36,874 nucleotides of DNA from Terriglobales bacterium (GTDB lineage Bacteria > Acidobacteriota > Terriglobia > Terriglobales > Acidobacteriaceae), in NCBI GenBank assembly GCA_025934025.1, contig JAICYU010000010.1, positions 1 to 36,874 on the forward strand. The letters are read 5' to 3'. Positions 7,559 to 14,291 of this stretch are shown here, in pieces (the first letter of the stretch is position 1; each line of letters begins with the position of its first letter). The translations under genes and the position numbers were made by a program. The notes under the pieces were generated by a model. The model was given only the letters and a program-made list of their open reading frames with translations, was not told the origin of the DNA and did not search any database.

Positions 7559-8578
7559 CTAAGCCAGCTTACGGCCGACCGCCGGGGCTATAACTCGCAG
7601 TTGGCCCATAAGCTCGTCAAATTGCTCCGGATAGAGCGACTGGGCGCCATCAGAGAGCGCCTTGTCGGGGCAATTGTGGACCTCAATCAGAAGCCCGTCT
7701 GCGCCGGCAGCGACAGCGGCGCGGGCCATGGGAGCGACTTTATCTCGCCGGCCGGTTCCATGGGAAGGATCTGCCACGATAGGAAGATGAGAGAGCTTTT
7801 TTACGATGGGAATGGCGGAAATATCGAGGGTGTTGCGCGTATAAGTTTCAAACGTTCGGATGCCGCGCTCGCATACGATGACATCATAGTTGCCGCCGGC
7901 CATCAGGTACTCGGCGGAGAGCAGCAGTTCTTCGATAGTGGCCGCAATACCCCGTTTGAGCAGAACCGGCTTGCGTACCTTGCCCAACTCGCGCAGCAAG
8001 TTGAAATTCTGCATGTTGCGCGCGCCCACCTGGAGCAGATCAACGTAAGGGAGCATCAGCGGAATTTGGGAAATCTCCATGACTTCGCTCACCACCAGCA
8101 TCCCGAACTTGTCCGCCGCCTCGCGCAGCAGCTTGAGCGCAGCCTCGCCCAGCCCTTGAAAGGTGTACGGAGAGCTACGAGGTTTGAAGGCCCCGCCGCG
8201 AAGAAAGCTGGCGCCGGCTCGTCTCACTGATTCAGCCACAGCAAGGACTTGCTCGCGGGACTCAACCGAGCACGGTCCGGCCATCACCGCTACCTGGTCG
8301 CCGCCAACACATACGCCATTGGGAAATCGGACAATCGTGCCTTCCGGCCGGAAGTTGCGCGCCACCAGCTTGTAAGGCGAGCTGATGCGGTGCACCTCGC
8401 CCACCCCGGGCAGCACTTCAATATCGCGGATATCGAATTCCCTGCGCTCTCCCACGGCGCCCAGCACCGTCTTGAGCGCGCCGGTCGAGCGATGGACCTC
8501 AAAGCCCATGTTGATCAGCCGCTCAATCACCTGCTGTACTTGCTCTTCGGTGGCCTGCTCCTGCATTGCTACGATCAT
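7559..8578 (-). CDS. aroF: 3-deoxy-7-phosphoheptulonate synthase (DAHP synthase, type I-beta) with regulatory N-terminal domain
   Basis: It condenses phosphoenolpyruvate and erythrose 4-phosphate in the first step of the shikimate pathway. I start at ATG 8578 (MIVAMQEQATEEQ), the usual family beginning; an upstream GTG at 8614 would add 12 residues without a ribosome site. Residues 1-70 form the ferredoxin-like/ACT-type domain that gives feedback control in Thermotoga-type enzymes. The catalytic barrel follows with MAGPCSVES, GGAFKPRSSPYTFQGLG, QVGARNMQNF, VLLKRG and IVADPSHGTG. It lies after chorismate mutase and the trp genes on the same strand. Separate DAHP synthase and chorismate mutase proteins may associate, as in other bacteria, but that is inference. 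Confidence 0.93.
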   Translation of the reverse strand: MIVAMQEQATEEQVQQVIERLINMGFEVHRSTGALKTVLGAVGERREFDIRDIEVLPGVGEVHRISSPYKLVARNFRPEGTIVRFPNGVCVGGDQVAVMAGPCSVESREQVLAVAESVRRAGASFLRGGAFKPRSSPYTFQGLGEAALKLLREAADKFGMLVVSEVMEISQIPLMLPYVDLLQVGARNMQNFNLLRELGKVRKPVLLKRGIAATIEELLLSAEYLMAGGNYDVIVCERGIRTFETYTRNTLDISAIPIVKKLSHLPIVADPSHGTGRRDKVAPMARAAVAAGADGLLIEVHNCPDKALSDGAQSLYPEQFDELMGQLRVIAPAVGRKLA

Positions 8579-8658
8579 AGATTTTTGTGTGTGATCCGAC
8601 TCATTACGCAGCACCGTCGGTCGAGTCCGATTCCCGACGATCTCGGCGATGTTTTTCG

Positions 8659-8979
8659 TCAGTCGTTGACTTCTACATCAAACTCCGTCGCGCCCCCTGC
8701 CTTCGCCTGGTCCCGCACGATTTCCAGCTTCTGAATGTTGCGCATCACGTCAATAATTCGCTCGTACACCTGGTGCAAGTCTCCGTCCTGCAAAGGGCCG
8801 GCATTGGCTTTGCGCACATTATCGAAAATCACTTTTTCCCGCGTGGGCTCGTAAATGGGCATGCTGGTGTTGCGCTTGAGCTTGCCAATTTCGCGGGCCG
8901 CAGTCGCTCGTTCATTAATTAGCCGCACGATCTGGCGGTCCAGTTCATCAATCTTCTTGCGCCAATCGGCAATGTCCAT
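8659..8979 (-). CDS. Chorismate mutase, AroQ class (type II)
   Basis: The protein converts chorismate to prephenate, the branch towards phenylalanine and tyrosine. I start at ATG 8979 (MDIADWRKKIDELDRQIVRLINERATAAREIGKLK), giving 106 residues, the usual size of the free-standing three-helix AroQ domain; the upstream extension to 9021 looks untranslated. The characteristic Arg in the first helix, the K-R pair in the AREIGKLKR segment and the EPTREKVIFDNV and HQVYERIIDVMRNIQ helices are present. No prephenate dehydratase or dehydrogenase domain is fused. It lies 123 bases after trpA and 80 bases before the DAHP synthase start, in one direction. Confidence 0.92.
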   Translation of the reverse strand: MDIADWRKKIDELDRQIVRLINERATAAREIGKLKRNTSMPIYEPTREKVIFDNVRKANAGPLQDGDLHQVYERIIDVMRNIQKLEIVRDQAKAGGATEFDVEVND

Positions 8980-9102
8980 GATTTCAGCTCTCTTCAGAAT
9001 ACAGAGTCGCGAGCGCACCAAAAGTTAACAAAATAAATGACTAAAGAGCATAACTTAAGAATGTTAATTATTGGAAGGGCAGACTTTCATTCCGTAAGCA
9101 AC

Positions 9103-10017
9103 TCACATTGAACCGCCAGCCTTGTCGGCCTGACCTTTCAGGGTTGAAATCAGATCGGCGACAGCCTTGGCCTCGCGTCCGGGATTCTGTTCAATCGCTT
9201 GCACAATCGCGCTTCCCACAACAGCAGCATCGGCAAAGCCGCCCACCTGCAGGAACTGCTCCCGGTTTGAAATCCCGAAGCCCACCCCGACAGGCAGTTT
9301 GGTGAACTTCCGGATTCGTTTGACCAGCGCAGCAGCATCTGCCGCGATCTCCTGTCGGGCTCCGGTCACTCCCGTGCGCGAAACCGCATACACAAATCCC
9401 TGGCAGGCTTGAGCGATTCGCTTCAGGCGCTGGTCCGAGCTGGTGGGCGCCGCCAGAAAGATCGTGCTGAGCTCGTGAGCAGCCATGCGCGCTCGGTATT
9501 CGTCCGCTTCTTCGATCGTGAGGTCGGTGATCAGCGCGCCATCCACTCCGGCCCGTGCGGCCGCCACGCAGAACCGCTCCAGACCGAACCGCAGAACGGG
9601 ATTCATATAAGAAAAGATGATCAGCCCGGCATCAGTTTGATTGCGCACATCGGCTGCGAGCGCGAGTACGTCTTGAAGCGAAGTGCCCTTCTTTAAAGCC
9701 CGCTCGCTGGCGCGCTGGATCACCGGGCCATCAGCCACTGGATCGCTGAAAGGCACGCCCAACTCGATTACGTCAGCTCCGGCGCGAACGGCAGAAAGAA
9801 TGATTTCGCGGCTGGCGGCGATGCTCGGATCGCCGCACGTCAGGTAAGCAACGAGACCGGGCTGGTGGCGGAAGCGCAGACGTGAATCGCCTTTCAATCG
9901 GGTGATCGGATGAGAATCGCCGTGATCGCGCGCCATCGCCGTCTGTGATCCGGTGATCGGGTGATCGGGTGATCGGGTGATCGGCGAGGCCAGACTGATC
10001 CTCTTTTCTTTACTCAT
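9103..10017 (-). CDS. trpA: Tryptophan synthase alpha chain with repeat-derived N-terminal extension
   Basis: The alpha chain cleaves indole-3-glycerol phosphate to indole for the beta chain. The barrel is intact: catalytic Glu85 and Asp96 in ADVIELGVPFSDPVADGP, then FSYMNPVL, YAVSRTGVTGAR and the GFGIS phosphate loop. The protein (304 aa) carries about 36 residues more than Salmonella TrpA at its N terminus. Part of that extension ([13 protein letters not shown], residues 12-24, and HPITR, 36-40) is a translation of an 8-bp tandem repeat. ATG 10017 overlaps the stop of the S23-family gene (ATGAGTAA), so translation may be coupled; an internal ATG at 9936 is the alternative start and would avoid most of the repeat. 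Neither has a good ribosome site. Confidence 0.93.
   Translation of the reverse strand: MSKEKRISLASPITRSPDHPITGSQTAMARDHGDSHPITRLKGDSRLRFRHQPGLVAYLTCGDPSIAASREIILSAVRAGADVIELGVPFSDPVADGPVIQRASERALKKGTSLQDVLALAADVRNQTDAGLIIFSYMNPVLRFGLERFCVAAARAGVDGALITDLTIEEADEYRARMAAHELSTIFLAAPTSSDQRLKRIAQACQGFVYAVSRTGVTGARQEIAADAAALVKRIRKFTKLPVGVGFGISNREQFLQVGGFADAAVVGSAIVQAIEQNPGREAKAVADLISTLKGQADKAGGSM
9946..9984. repeat. Downstream 8-bp tandem array (TGATCGGG units)
   Basis: Five head-to-tail units: TGATCCGG at 9946-9953, TGATCGGG at 9954-9961, 9962-9969 and 9970-9977, and a partial unit at 9978-9984. Degenerate units continue outside it (TGATCGGA at 9903-9910, TGATCGCG at 9923-9930). On the trp coding strand it reads as CGATCACC units and lies inside the 5' end of trpA. 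It is the inverted partner of the array at 10373-10408. Confidence 0.95.
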
Positions 10018-10366
10018 GTTGTGCCGTCTTTCGAGAGGCCGAGATCATCACAAGCTGATTCGCCTCATCCAGCAGCTCGCTCAATTTAGTTCTTTGGACA
10101 ATCCCGCTATCGCCGAGCATCTCCAACCAAAAGACGGTCTCATCAGCCTCTTCCACCACAATTCCCAGCTTCGCGACGAATTCTGCCCTAGAGCGCGCCC
10201 TCCCAACAGCCCTATAGTTCGCTGCCACTGAAGTTGCCGAACGGAGTATTTGATTTGTGATCACGTTTGCAGCGCGCGTTTTCGGTAAGGCGTCGGACAT
10301 TTTAATTACCCTCAGGGCAAATGCTTTGGTCCGATCTTTTAATTCGACATGCTTGTCTATACTCAT
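10010..10366 (-). CDS. Four-helix-bundle protein of the S23/IVP family inside the trp operon
   Basis: The 118-residue protein is a full-length member of the family named for ORFs in 23S rRNA intervening sequences (related to the Avd accessory protein of diversity-generating retroelements). The family core is clear: FALRVIKMSDALPKTRAANV, then ITNQILRSATSVAANYRAVG, then RSRAEFVAKLGIVVEEADE, then WLEMLGDSG and LLDEANQLVMI. It should form a basic four-helix bundle, probably oligomeric and able to bind nucleic acid. It lies between trpB and trpA and shares ATGAGTAA with trpA. It has no ordinary ribosome site, but the repeat array just upstream supplies GGTGATC seven bases before the ATG. Its role in tryptophan synthesis, if any, is unknown. 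Confidence 0.92.
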   Translation of the reverse strand: MSIDKHVELKDRTKAFALRVIKMSDALPKTRAANVITNQILRSATSVAANYRAVGRARSRAEFVAKLGIVVEEADETVFWLEMLGDSGIVQRTKLSELLDEANQLVMISASRKTAQHE

Positions 10367-10372
10367 GCTTTT

Positions 10373-10408
10373 CGATCACCCGATCACCCGGTCACCAGAT
10401 CACCCGAT
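10373..10408. repeat. Upstream 8-bp tandem array (CGATCACC units)
   Basis: Units: CGATCACC at 10373-10380 and 10381-10388, CGGTCACC at 10389-10396, AGATCACC at 10397-10404, and CGAT at 10405-10408. On the trp coding strand this reads GGTGATCG and is the reverse of the array at 9946-9984. The TGA stop of trpB (10400-10402) is part of a unit. Confidence 0.95.
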
Positions 10409-11599
10409 GTGGAGGCTTTCTCTTAATATCCCCACATCTTTGTCGCCTCGCCCGGAGATATTGACGATAACTACATCCGACTTCTTCATCCTCGGCGCGC
10501 GCTTGATGCACTCCGCCACAGCATGAGAGGATTCGAGCGCGGGGATGATTCCTTCGATGCGGGCCAGTGTGACACAAGCCTCGAGAGCTTCCTCATCTGA
10601 AGCCGCTACGTACTCTGCCCGGCCGGAGTCCGCGAGGGCTGCATGTTCCGGGCCGATCGAAGGATAATCAAGCCCCGCAGAAATGGAATGAGTAGTTGCG
10701 ATCTGGCCGGCGCTGTCTTGCAGTACGTAAGAGAACGTGCCCTGGAGCACTCCCGGAGAGCCGCCGCGAAAACGGGCAGCATGGTCGCCCAGTTTCTCGC
10801 TGCGCCCTCCGGCCTCCACGCCGATCAGCTTGACCCGCCGGTCGTTGATGAACTGATGAAAAATACCGATGGCATTGGAGCCGCCTCCTACGCAGGCGAT
10901 GATCGCGGTGGGCAACTTGTCTTCAGCGTTCAGGATCTGAGCACGCGCTTCGCGGCCAATCACAGAATGGAAATCGCGTACCATGGTTGGATAAGGATGA
11001 GCGCCCAGCACACTGCCGAGAAGATAATGCGTGGTGCGGACATTGGTGACCCAGTCGCGCATCGCCTCGTTGATGGCATCCTTGAGCGTCTTTGATCCAG
11101 AGTCCACGCCGCGAACTTCAGCGCCCAGCAGCCGCATGCGGAAGACGTTCAATTCCTGGCGCCGCATGTCTTCGGCTCCCATATAAACCACACAGTCGAA
11201 TCCGAAGAGAGCGCAGACCGTAGCCGTCGCAACACCATGCTGCCCGGCGCCGGTTTCGGCGATGATGCGCTGCTTGCCCATGCGCCGCGCCAGCAGCGCC
11301 TGCCCGATACAATTGTTGATTTTGTGAGCTCCGGTGTGCAGCAGGTCCTCGCGCTTCAAGTAGATCCTTGCTCCGCCCAGCTTTTCTGTAAGCCGGCGCG
11401 CAAAGAACAAGGGCGTAGGCCGGCCGGCATACTCCTTCAACAACCGCTCGAACTCCGCGCGAAACCTCTTGTCTCTGCGGGCCTTTCCATACTGGCGCTC
11501 CAGTTCTTCGAGCGCCGCCATCAGCGTTTCCGGAACATAGCGCCCACCATAGGCGCCGAAACGTCCTGCTGCCGGTTTCAGCTTTGCCGTGCTTCCCAT
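10400..11599 (-). CDS. trpB: Tryptophan synthase beta chain
   Basis: The beta chain joins indole to serine using pyridoxal phosphate. The 399-residue protein is complete: [17 protein letters not shown] at the start, the cofactor lysine in HTGAHKINN (Lys93), AETGAGQHG, the phosphate-binding [10 protein letters not shown] and the C-terminal [12 protein letters not shown]. The start has GAGG four bases before the ATG, and overlaps the end of trpF by 22 bases. The final residues (LHIG) and the stop codon are encoded by the first bases of the repeat array at 10373-10408, so the junction with the inserted element falls exactly at the end of the gene. The catalytic part is not affected. Confidence 0.97.
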   Translation of the reverse strand: MGSTAKLKPAAGRFGAYGGRYVPETLMAALEELERQYGKARRDKRFRAEFERLLKEYAGRPTPLFFARRLTEKLGGARIYLKREDLLHTGAHKINNCIGQALLARRMGKQRIIAETGAGQHGVATATVCALFGFDCVVYMGAEDMRRQELNVFRMRLLGAEVRGVDSGSKTLKDAINEAMRDWVTNVRTTHYLLGSVLGAHPYPTMVRDFHSVIGREARAQILNAEDKLPTAIIACVGGGSNAIGIFHQFINDRRVKLIGVEAGGRSEKLGDHAARFRGGSPGVLQGTFSYVLQDSAGQIATTHSISAGLDYPSIGPEHAALADSGRAEYVAASDEEALEACVTLARIEGIIPALESSHAVAECIKRAPRMKKSDVVIVNISGRGDKDVGILRESLHIG

Positions 11600-12228
11600 G
11601 CTTCCTCGTTTTCTGCTTCGCGAACCGCCGAGACGAATGCGTTCAACTTTCGGTGATCTTTGCGCCCCGGCTCACTCTCAACTCCTGTCACAACGTCCAC
11701 GCCCCAAGGACGAATCGTGAGCAACGCCTTCCCTACATTCTCGGGTGTCAAACCGCCTGCAAGAATAATTCGCCGGGAGCGATCCTTGAGCTTCGCCTTT
11801 GCCAAGTCCCAATCAAAGATCTTCCCGCTCCCTGCGCCTGAATCAAGCAGCCATGCATCCACGGATTTCACGTCAGGCATTTCAAGACTGTCGCGCACAA
11901 TGATCGCTTTGATCTTGAACAGAGAATCACGCTGTACTGGCGGAAGCTGCTGATAAATTTGTGCAGAAGATTCACTACCGTGCATCTGGATTCCAGTCAG
12001 CTGGACTTCATCAAGCACCGCCCGAATCTCCTCCGGATGCGCATCAAGAAATACTCCGATCCGCTCTACATGAGGCGGCAGTTCGCGGATAATCTGCCGC
12101 GCGCCGCTGACTGTAATCTGCCGCTTGCTCGGCGCGAAGATGAGGCCCAACGCATCCGCGCCGGCCTCCACCGACGCCAGAGCATCGCCCAATGACGTTG
12201 TGCCGCAGATTTTGATCCAGGTATGCAT
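11578..12228 (-). CDS. trpF: Phosphoribosylanthranilate isomerase
   Basis: It converts N-(5-phosphoribosyl)anthranilate to the carboxyphenylamino-deoxyribulose phosphate used by TrpC. The 216-residue single-domain barrel has the opening WIKICGTT with catalytic Cys8, [19 protein letters not shown], the catalytic Asp in [15 protein letters not shown] (Asp129) and the phosphate-binding [11 protein letters not shown] and [16 protein letters not shown] blocks. Length and motifs are normal for the family. It follows trpC by 21 bases and overlaps trpB by 22 bases. Confidence 0.96.
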   Translation of the reverse strand: MHTWIKICGTTSLGDALASVEAGADALGLIFAPSKRQITVSGARQIIRELPPHVERIGVFLDAHPEEIRAVLDEVQLTGIQMHGSESSAQIYQQLPPVQRDSLFKIKAIIVRDSLEMPDVKSVDAWLLDSGAGSGKIFDWDLAKAKLKDRSRRIILAGGLTPENVGKALLTIRPWGVDVVTGVESEPGRKDHRKLNAFVSAVREAENEEAWEARQS

Positions 12229-12249
12229 TTTCGTCTTTGAAACCGGCAG

Positions 12250-13134
12250 CTACTGAACTGTGCCGCGCCATTGCGCGGATGTAGCAGAGGAGGGAGAATA
12301 CCAGCCCGCATCCTGGAGCAACTGCTGCAGGTGCTTGCCGGGATCTTCGGCGCGCATCAGAGCTTCTCCGATCAGGAATGCCTGATAGCCCGCCGCGTGC
12401 AGGTCGCGAATGTCCTGGCCTTTATCAATACCGCTTTCAGCGACTCTCAGAACGTGACTGGGAATGCTGTCTACCATCTCCATTAGGGTGTGCAGGCTGA
12501 CTTCAAAGGTCCTGAGGTCGCGGCTGTTCACGCCGATCACATCAGCGCCGCCCTCCACCGCCCGCTTTAGTTCGTCGCTGTCGTGAACTTCGCAGAGCAC
12601 GTCGAGATCGAGCGACTGCGCGTAATCGAGCAACTTGCGAAAAGCAGCGTCGTCCAGCGCGGCAAGAATCAGCAGAATGGCGTCAGCATTGTGTGCGCGC
12701 GCTTCAAGGATCTGAAATTCATCAACAATGAAATCTTTGCGCAAGCAAGGAAGGTCTGTCGCTGCTGAAGCTTCCAGCAGATTGGCCAGCGAGCCCTGAA
12801 AGAATTTCTCATCGGTAATTACGGAAATCGCCGAGGCGCCATTCTTCGCCAGCTGGTTGGCCAGCAGCCCCACAGGAAACGTACCGCGGATCACGCCTTT
12901 GGAAGGGGATGCTTTCTTGATCTCGGTAATCACGGCCGGCCCAAGCTGCGCCATCGCGTGAAGGCGCTTGCGGAAGCCACGCGGCTGGTGCGCGGCGGCA
13001 GCCCGCTCCAACGCACGCAAGTCTGCCTGCTGCTTCTGGGTGGCGACACGCTCTCGCGTGGCGTTCAAGATCTCTTCCAACCGGGTCATGGGCGATAGGT
13101 CAAGTATATGTGATTGTCGGAGATTTTCCTTCAA
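12250..13134 (-). CDS. trpC: Indole-3-glycerol-phosphate synthase
   Basis: It closes the indole ring from carboxyphenylamino-deoxyribulose phosphate. The barrel is complete: the catalytic lysine region VITEIKKASPSKG, the CLRKDFIVDEFQI segment, LCEVHDSDEL with the catalytic Glu, GVNSRDL and VAESGI, then FLIGEALMRAEDPG. The coordinates use a TTG at 13134; the family-typical start is the ATG at 13089 (MTRLEEILNATRERV), which removes 15 residues. Neither has a clear ribosome site. It is the first gene of the visible trp block; trpE, trpG and trpD are not in front of it, and a terminator of the upstream gene lies at 13158-13190, so a promoter for the block should lie between about 13090 and 13157. 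Confidence 0.95.
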   Translation of the reverse strand: MKENLRQSHILDLSPMTRLEEILNATRERVATQKQQADLRALERAAAAHQPRGFRKRLHAMAQLGPAVITEIKKASPSKGVIRGTFPVGLLANQLAKNGASAISVITDEKFFQGSLANLLEASAATDLPCLRKDFIVDEFQILEARAHNADAILLILAALDDAAFRKLLDYAQSLDLDVLCEVHDSDELKRAVEGGADVIGVNSRDLRTFEVSLHTLMEMVDSIPSHVLRVAESGIDKGQDIRDLHAAGYQAFLIGEALMRAEDPGKHLQQLLQDAGWYSPSSATSAQWRGTVQ

Positions 13135-13157
13135 TTTAGCGAGTGAAATAAACTCAC

Positions 13158-13190
13158 AAAAAAAAGAAACGGCCTGAAGAATCAGGCCGT
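13158..13190 (-). terminator. Rho-independent terminator after the NGG-repeat protein gene
   Basis: On the minus strand ACGGCCTGA (bases 13190-13182) pairs perfectly with TCAGGCCGT (13177-13169) around a four-base loop, then a T-rich run follows (13168-13158). It lies 22 bases after the stop at 13213 and separates that gene from trpC. Confidence 0.9.
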
Positions 13191-13212
13191 GGGCTTGGCA
13201 GAACGTTGAAGC

Positions 13213-14142
13213 TCACAATTCGGCGCTCGACTGTTCCCGTCGTTTTACGATGATGCCGCCGTTCACCGTGGTGGCATGCACCTGTGGCGCGCCGCTGCCA
13301 AAGCGCAGAACTTTTCTTCCGTCGTCCCAGGTCCGCTGTGCGTTCTGGCAAACGTCATCCTTGCAGATAATAGAGGTGTGCTCCGAACCTGAGACTTCCA
13401 CGCCCGTAGCGATGTCCTGCGGCACAGCAATTACCAGGCCGCCATTGTGAGTATGAGCTTCCAGACCCTTGCCATCCCAATGCGCGGGCAGGCTGATGCT
13501 CAATCCCCCATTCTGGACATTGGCGTTTACTTCGCCGCCGCAATCGCGAATGCTGATGCCGCCGTTCTGGGCTTCAACATTGAGCGTGCCGCTGCTTCCC
13601 TTGAGCGAGATGCCGCCGTTCTCCGTGTGAGCTTTGGCGTTGCCGCTGAATGAAGTCAGGGCGATGCCTCCGTTGTAGGCACTCATGTCGAGCTGCGCGC
13701 CTTTGGGCGCTTTTACCAGCAGCAGAGTGCCAACGGAAATATCGTCGTTGTCGGAATCCGGGGTGCGAACGTCAATTTTGCCGCTTCCGACCTCGAGTTT
13801 CACCGCTTCCAGCGCCCGCCGGGCTGCGGCCTCATCCTTGGCCAGAACCTGCTTGCAGAGCTTCACCGCGATCTGCGGCTTCGACCAGTTCGTGACTTGA
13901 ATTCCACCATTGTGGGCTGCGGTGATGGTGAGCGTCTGGTTGGGCAGTTCACGGCTCTCTTCGCTTCGCACTGCCGCACGATCGTCATCACTCATGCGTA
14001 GATGCTGGGCGCAATCGTCCGACGCCGCATCATCATTAATGATGAAACTGTAGGAACGGGAAGCATGAACGTCCGCGATGTGCATCTGGGCCAGCCAGCC
14101 ACATCCAATTGCGACCAGGAGGAACCCAAACCATCGTTGCAT
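13213..14142 (-). CDS. Exported NGG-repeat beta-helix protein (DUF4097-like)
   Basis: I start at ATG 14142 (MQRWFGFLLVAIGCGWLAQ), with GAGGTGG just upstream; a GTG at 14154 is less likely. A signal peptide is followed by a region of unknown fold and then seven short repeats centred on the tripeptide NGG: AAHNGGI, AYNGGI, TENGGI, AQNGGI, VQNGGL, THNGGL and TVNGGI (roughly residues 76-300). Such periodic NGG turns are typical of DUF4097/DUF2807-like single-stranded right-handed beta-helix proteins that sit in the periplasm or on the surface. Two Cys pairs (DDCAQ and CKDDVC) might form disulfides. Its role is unknown; putative adhesin is only a family label. Upstream and downstream genes have their own terminators, so it is monocistronic. 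Confidence 0.8.
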   Translation of the reverse strand: MQRWFGFLLVAIGCGWLAQMHIADVHASRSYSFIINDDAASDDCAQHLRMSDDDRAAVRSEESRELPNQTLTITAAHNGGIQVTNWSKPQIAVKLCKQVLAKDEAAARRALEAVKLEVGSGKIDVRTPDSDNDDISVGTLLLVKAPKGAQLDMSAYNGGIALTSFSGNAKAHTENGGISLKGSSGTLNVEAQNGGISIRDCGGEVNANVQNGGLSISLPAHWDGKGLEAHTHNGGLVIAVPQDIATGVEVSGSEHTSIICKDDVCQNAQRTWDDGRKVLRFGSGAPQVHATTVNGGIIVKRREQSSAEL

Positions 14143-14232
14143 CTGCCACCTCACAAACCGCTTAGACTGAAGCGATGCTGCGCGGTTAGCAATGCAGGAA
14201 ACATTTTGAAAGGAGTTGCCGGGAATCGGGGA

Positions 14233-14274
14233 GCAGAAAAGAAAAGGAGGAGCGCTTGGGAGTGCTCCTCCTTT
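14233..14274 (-). terminator. Rho-independent terminator after the MFS carrier gene
   Basis: A perfect 11-bp stem, AAAGGAGGAGC (14243-14253) against GCTCCTCCTTT (14264-14274), is followed on the minus strand by TTTTCTTTTCTG. It lies about 18 bases after the stop of the MFS gene at 14292. Confidence 0.92.
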
Positions 14275-14291
14275 AGCTGTACGAAAGAAAT

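Larger units (their letters stand above)
9946..10408 (-). mobile_element. Candidate IVS-like element: S23-family gene between inverted 8-bp arrays
   Basis: The 463-base segment runs from one array to the other and contains the four-helix-bundle gene. On the coding strand, the 36 bases of the upstream array are complementary to the downstream array at 33 positions, so the transcript can close a long stem around a loop of about 388 nt. Known S23-family ORFs in 23S rRNA intervening sequences have this layout. The element sits exactly at the trpB/trpA junction: the trpB stop lies in one array and the trpA N terminus in the other. No transposase, target duplication or integrase site is visible, so mobility is inferred from position and symmetry only. 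Confidence 0.5.

Noticed and set aside
7367-8230. A 287-codon plus-strand frame across the tetR start and the DAHP synthase gene
   Set aside because: It spans two supported minus-strand genes and the operator, and has no family resemblance.
10010-10366. A diversity-generating retroelement built on the four-helix-bundle gene (Avd-like)
   Set aside because: There is no reverse transcriptase, template repeat or variable repeat in the window; only the family resemblance is shared.
9897-10408. A CRISPR array or CRISPR-like repeats at the 8-bp arrays
   Set aside because: Units are 8 bases and directly adjacent, without spacers; there are no cas genes.
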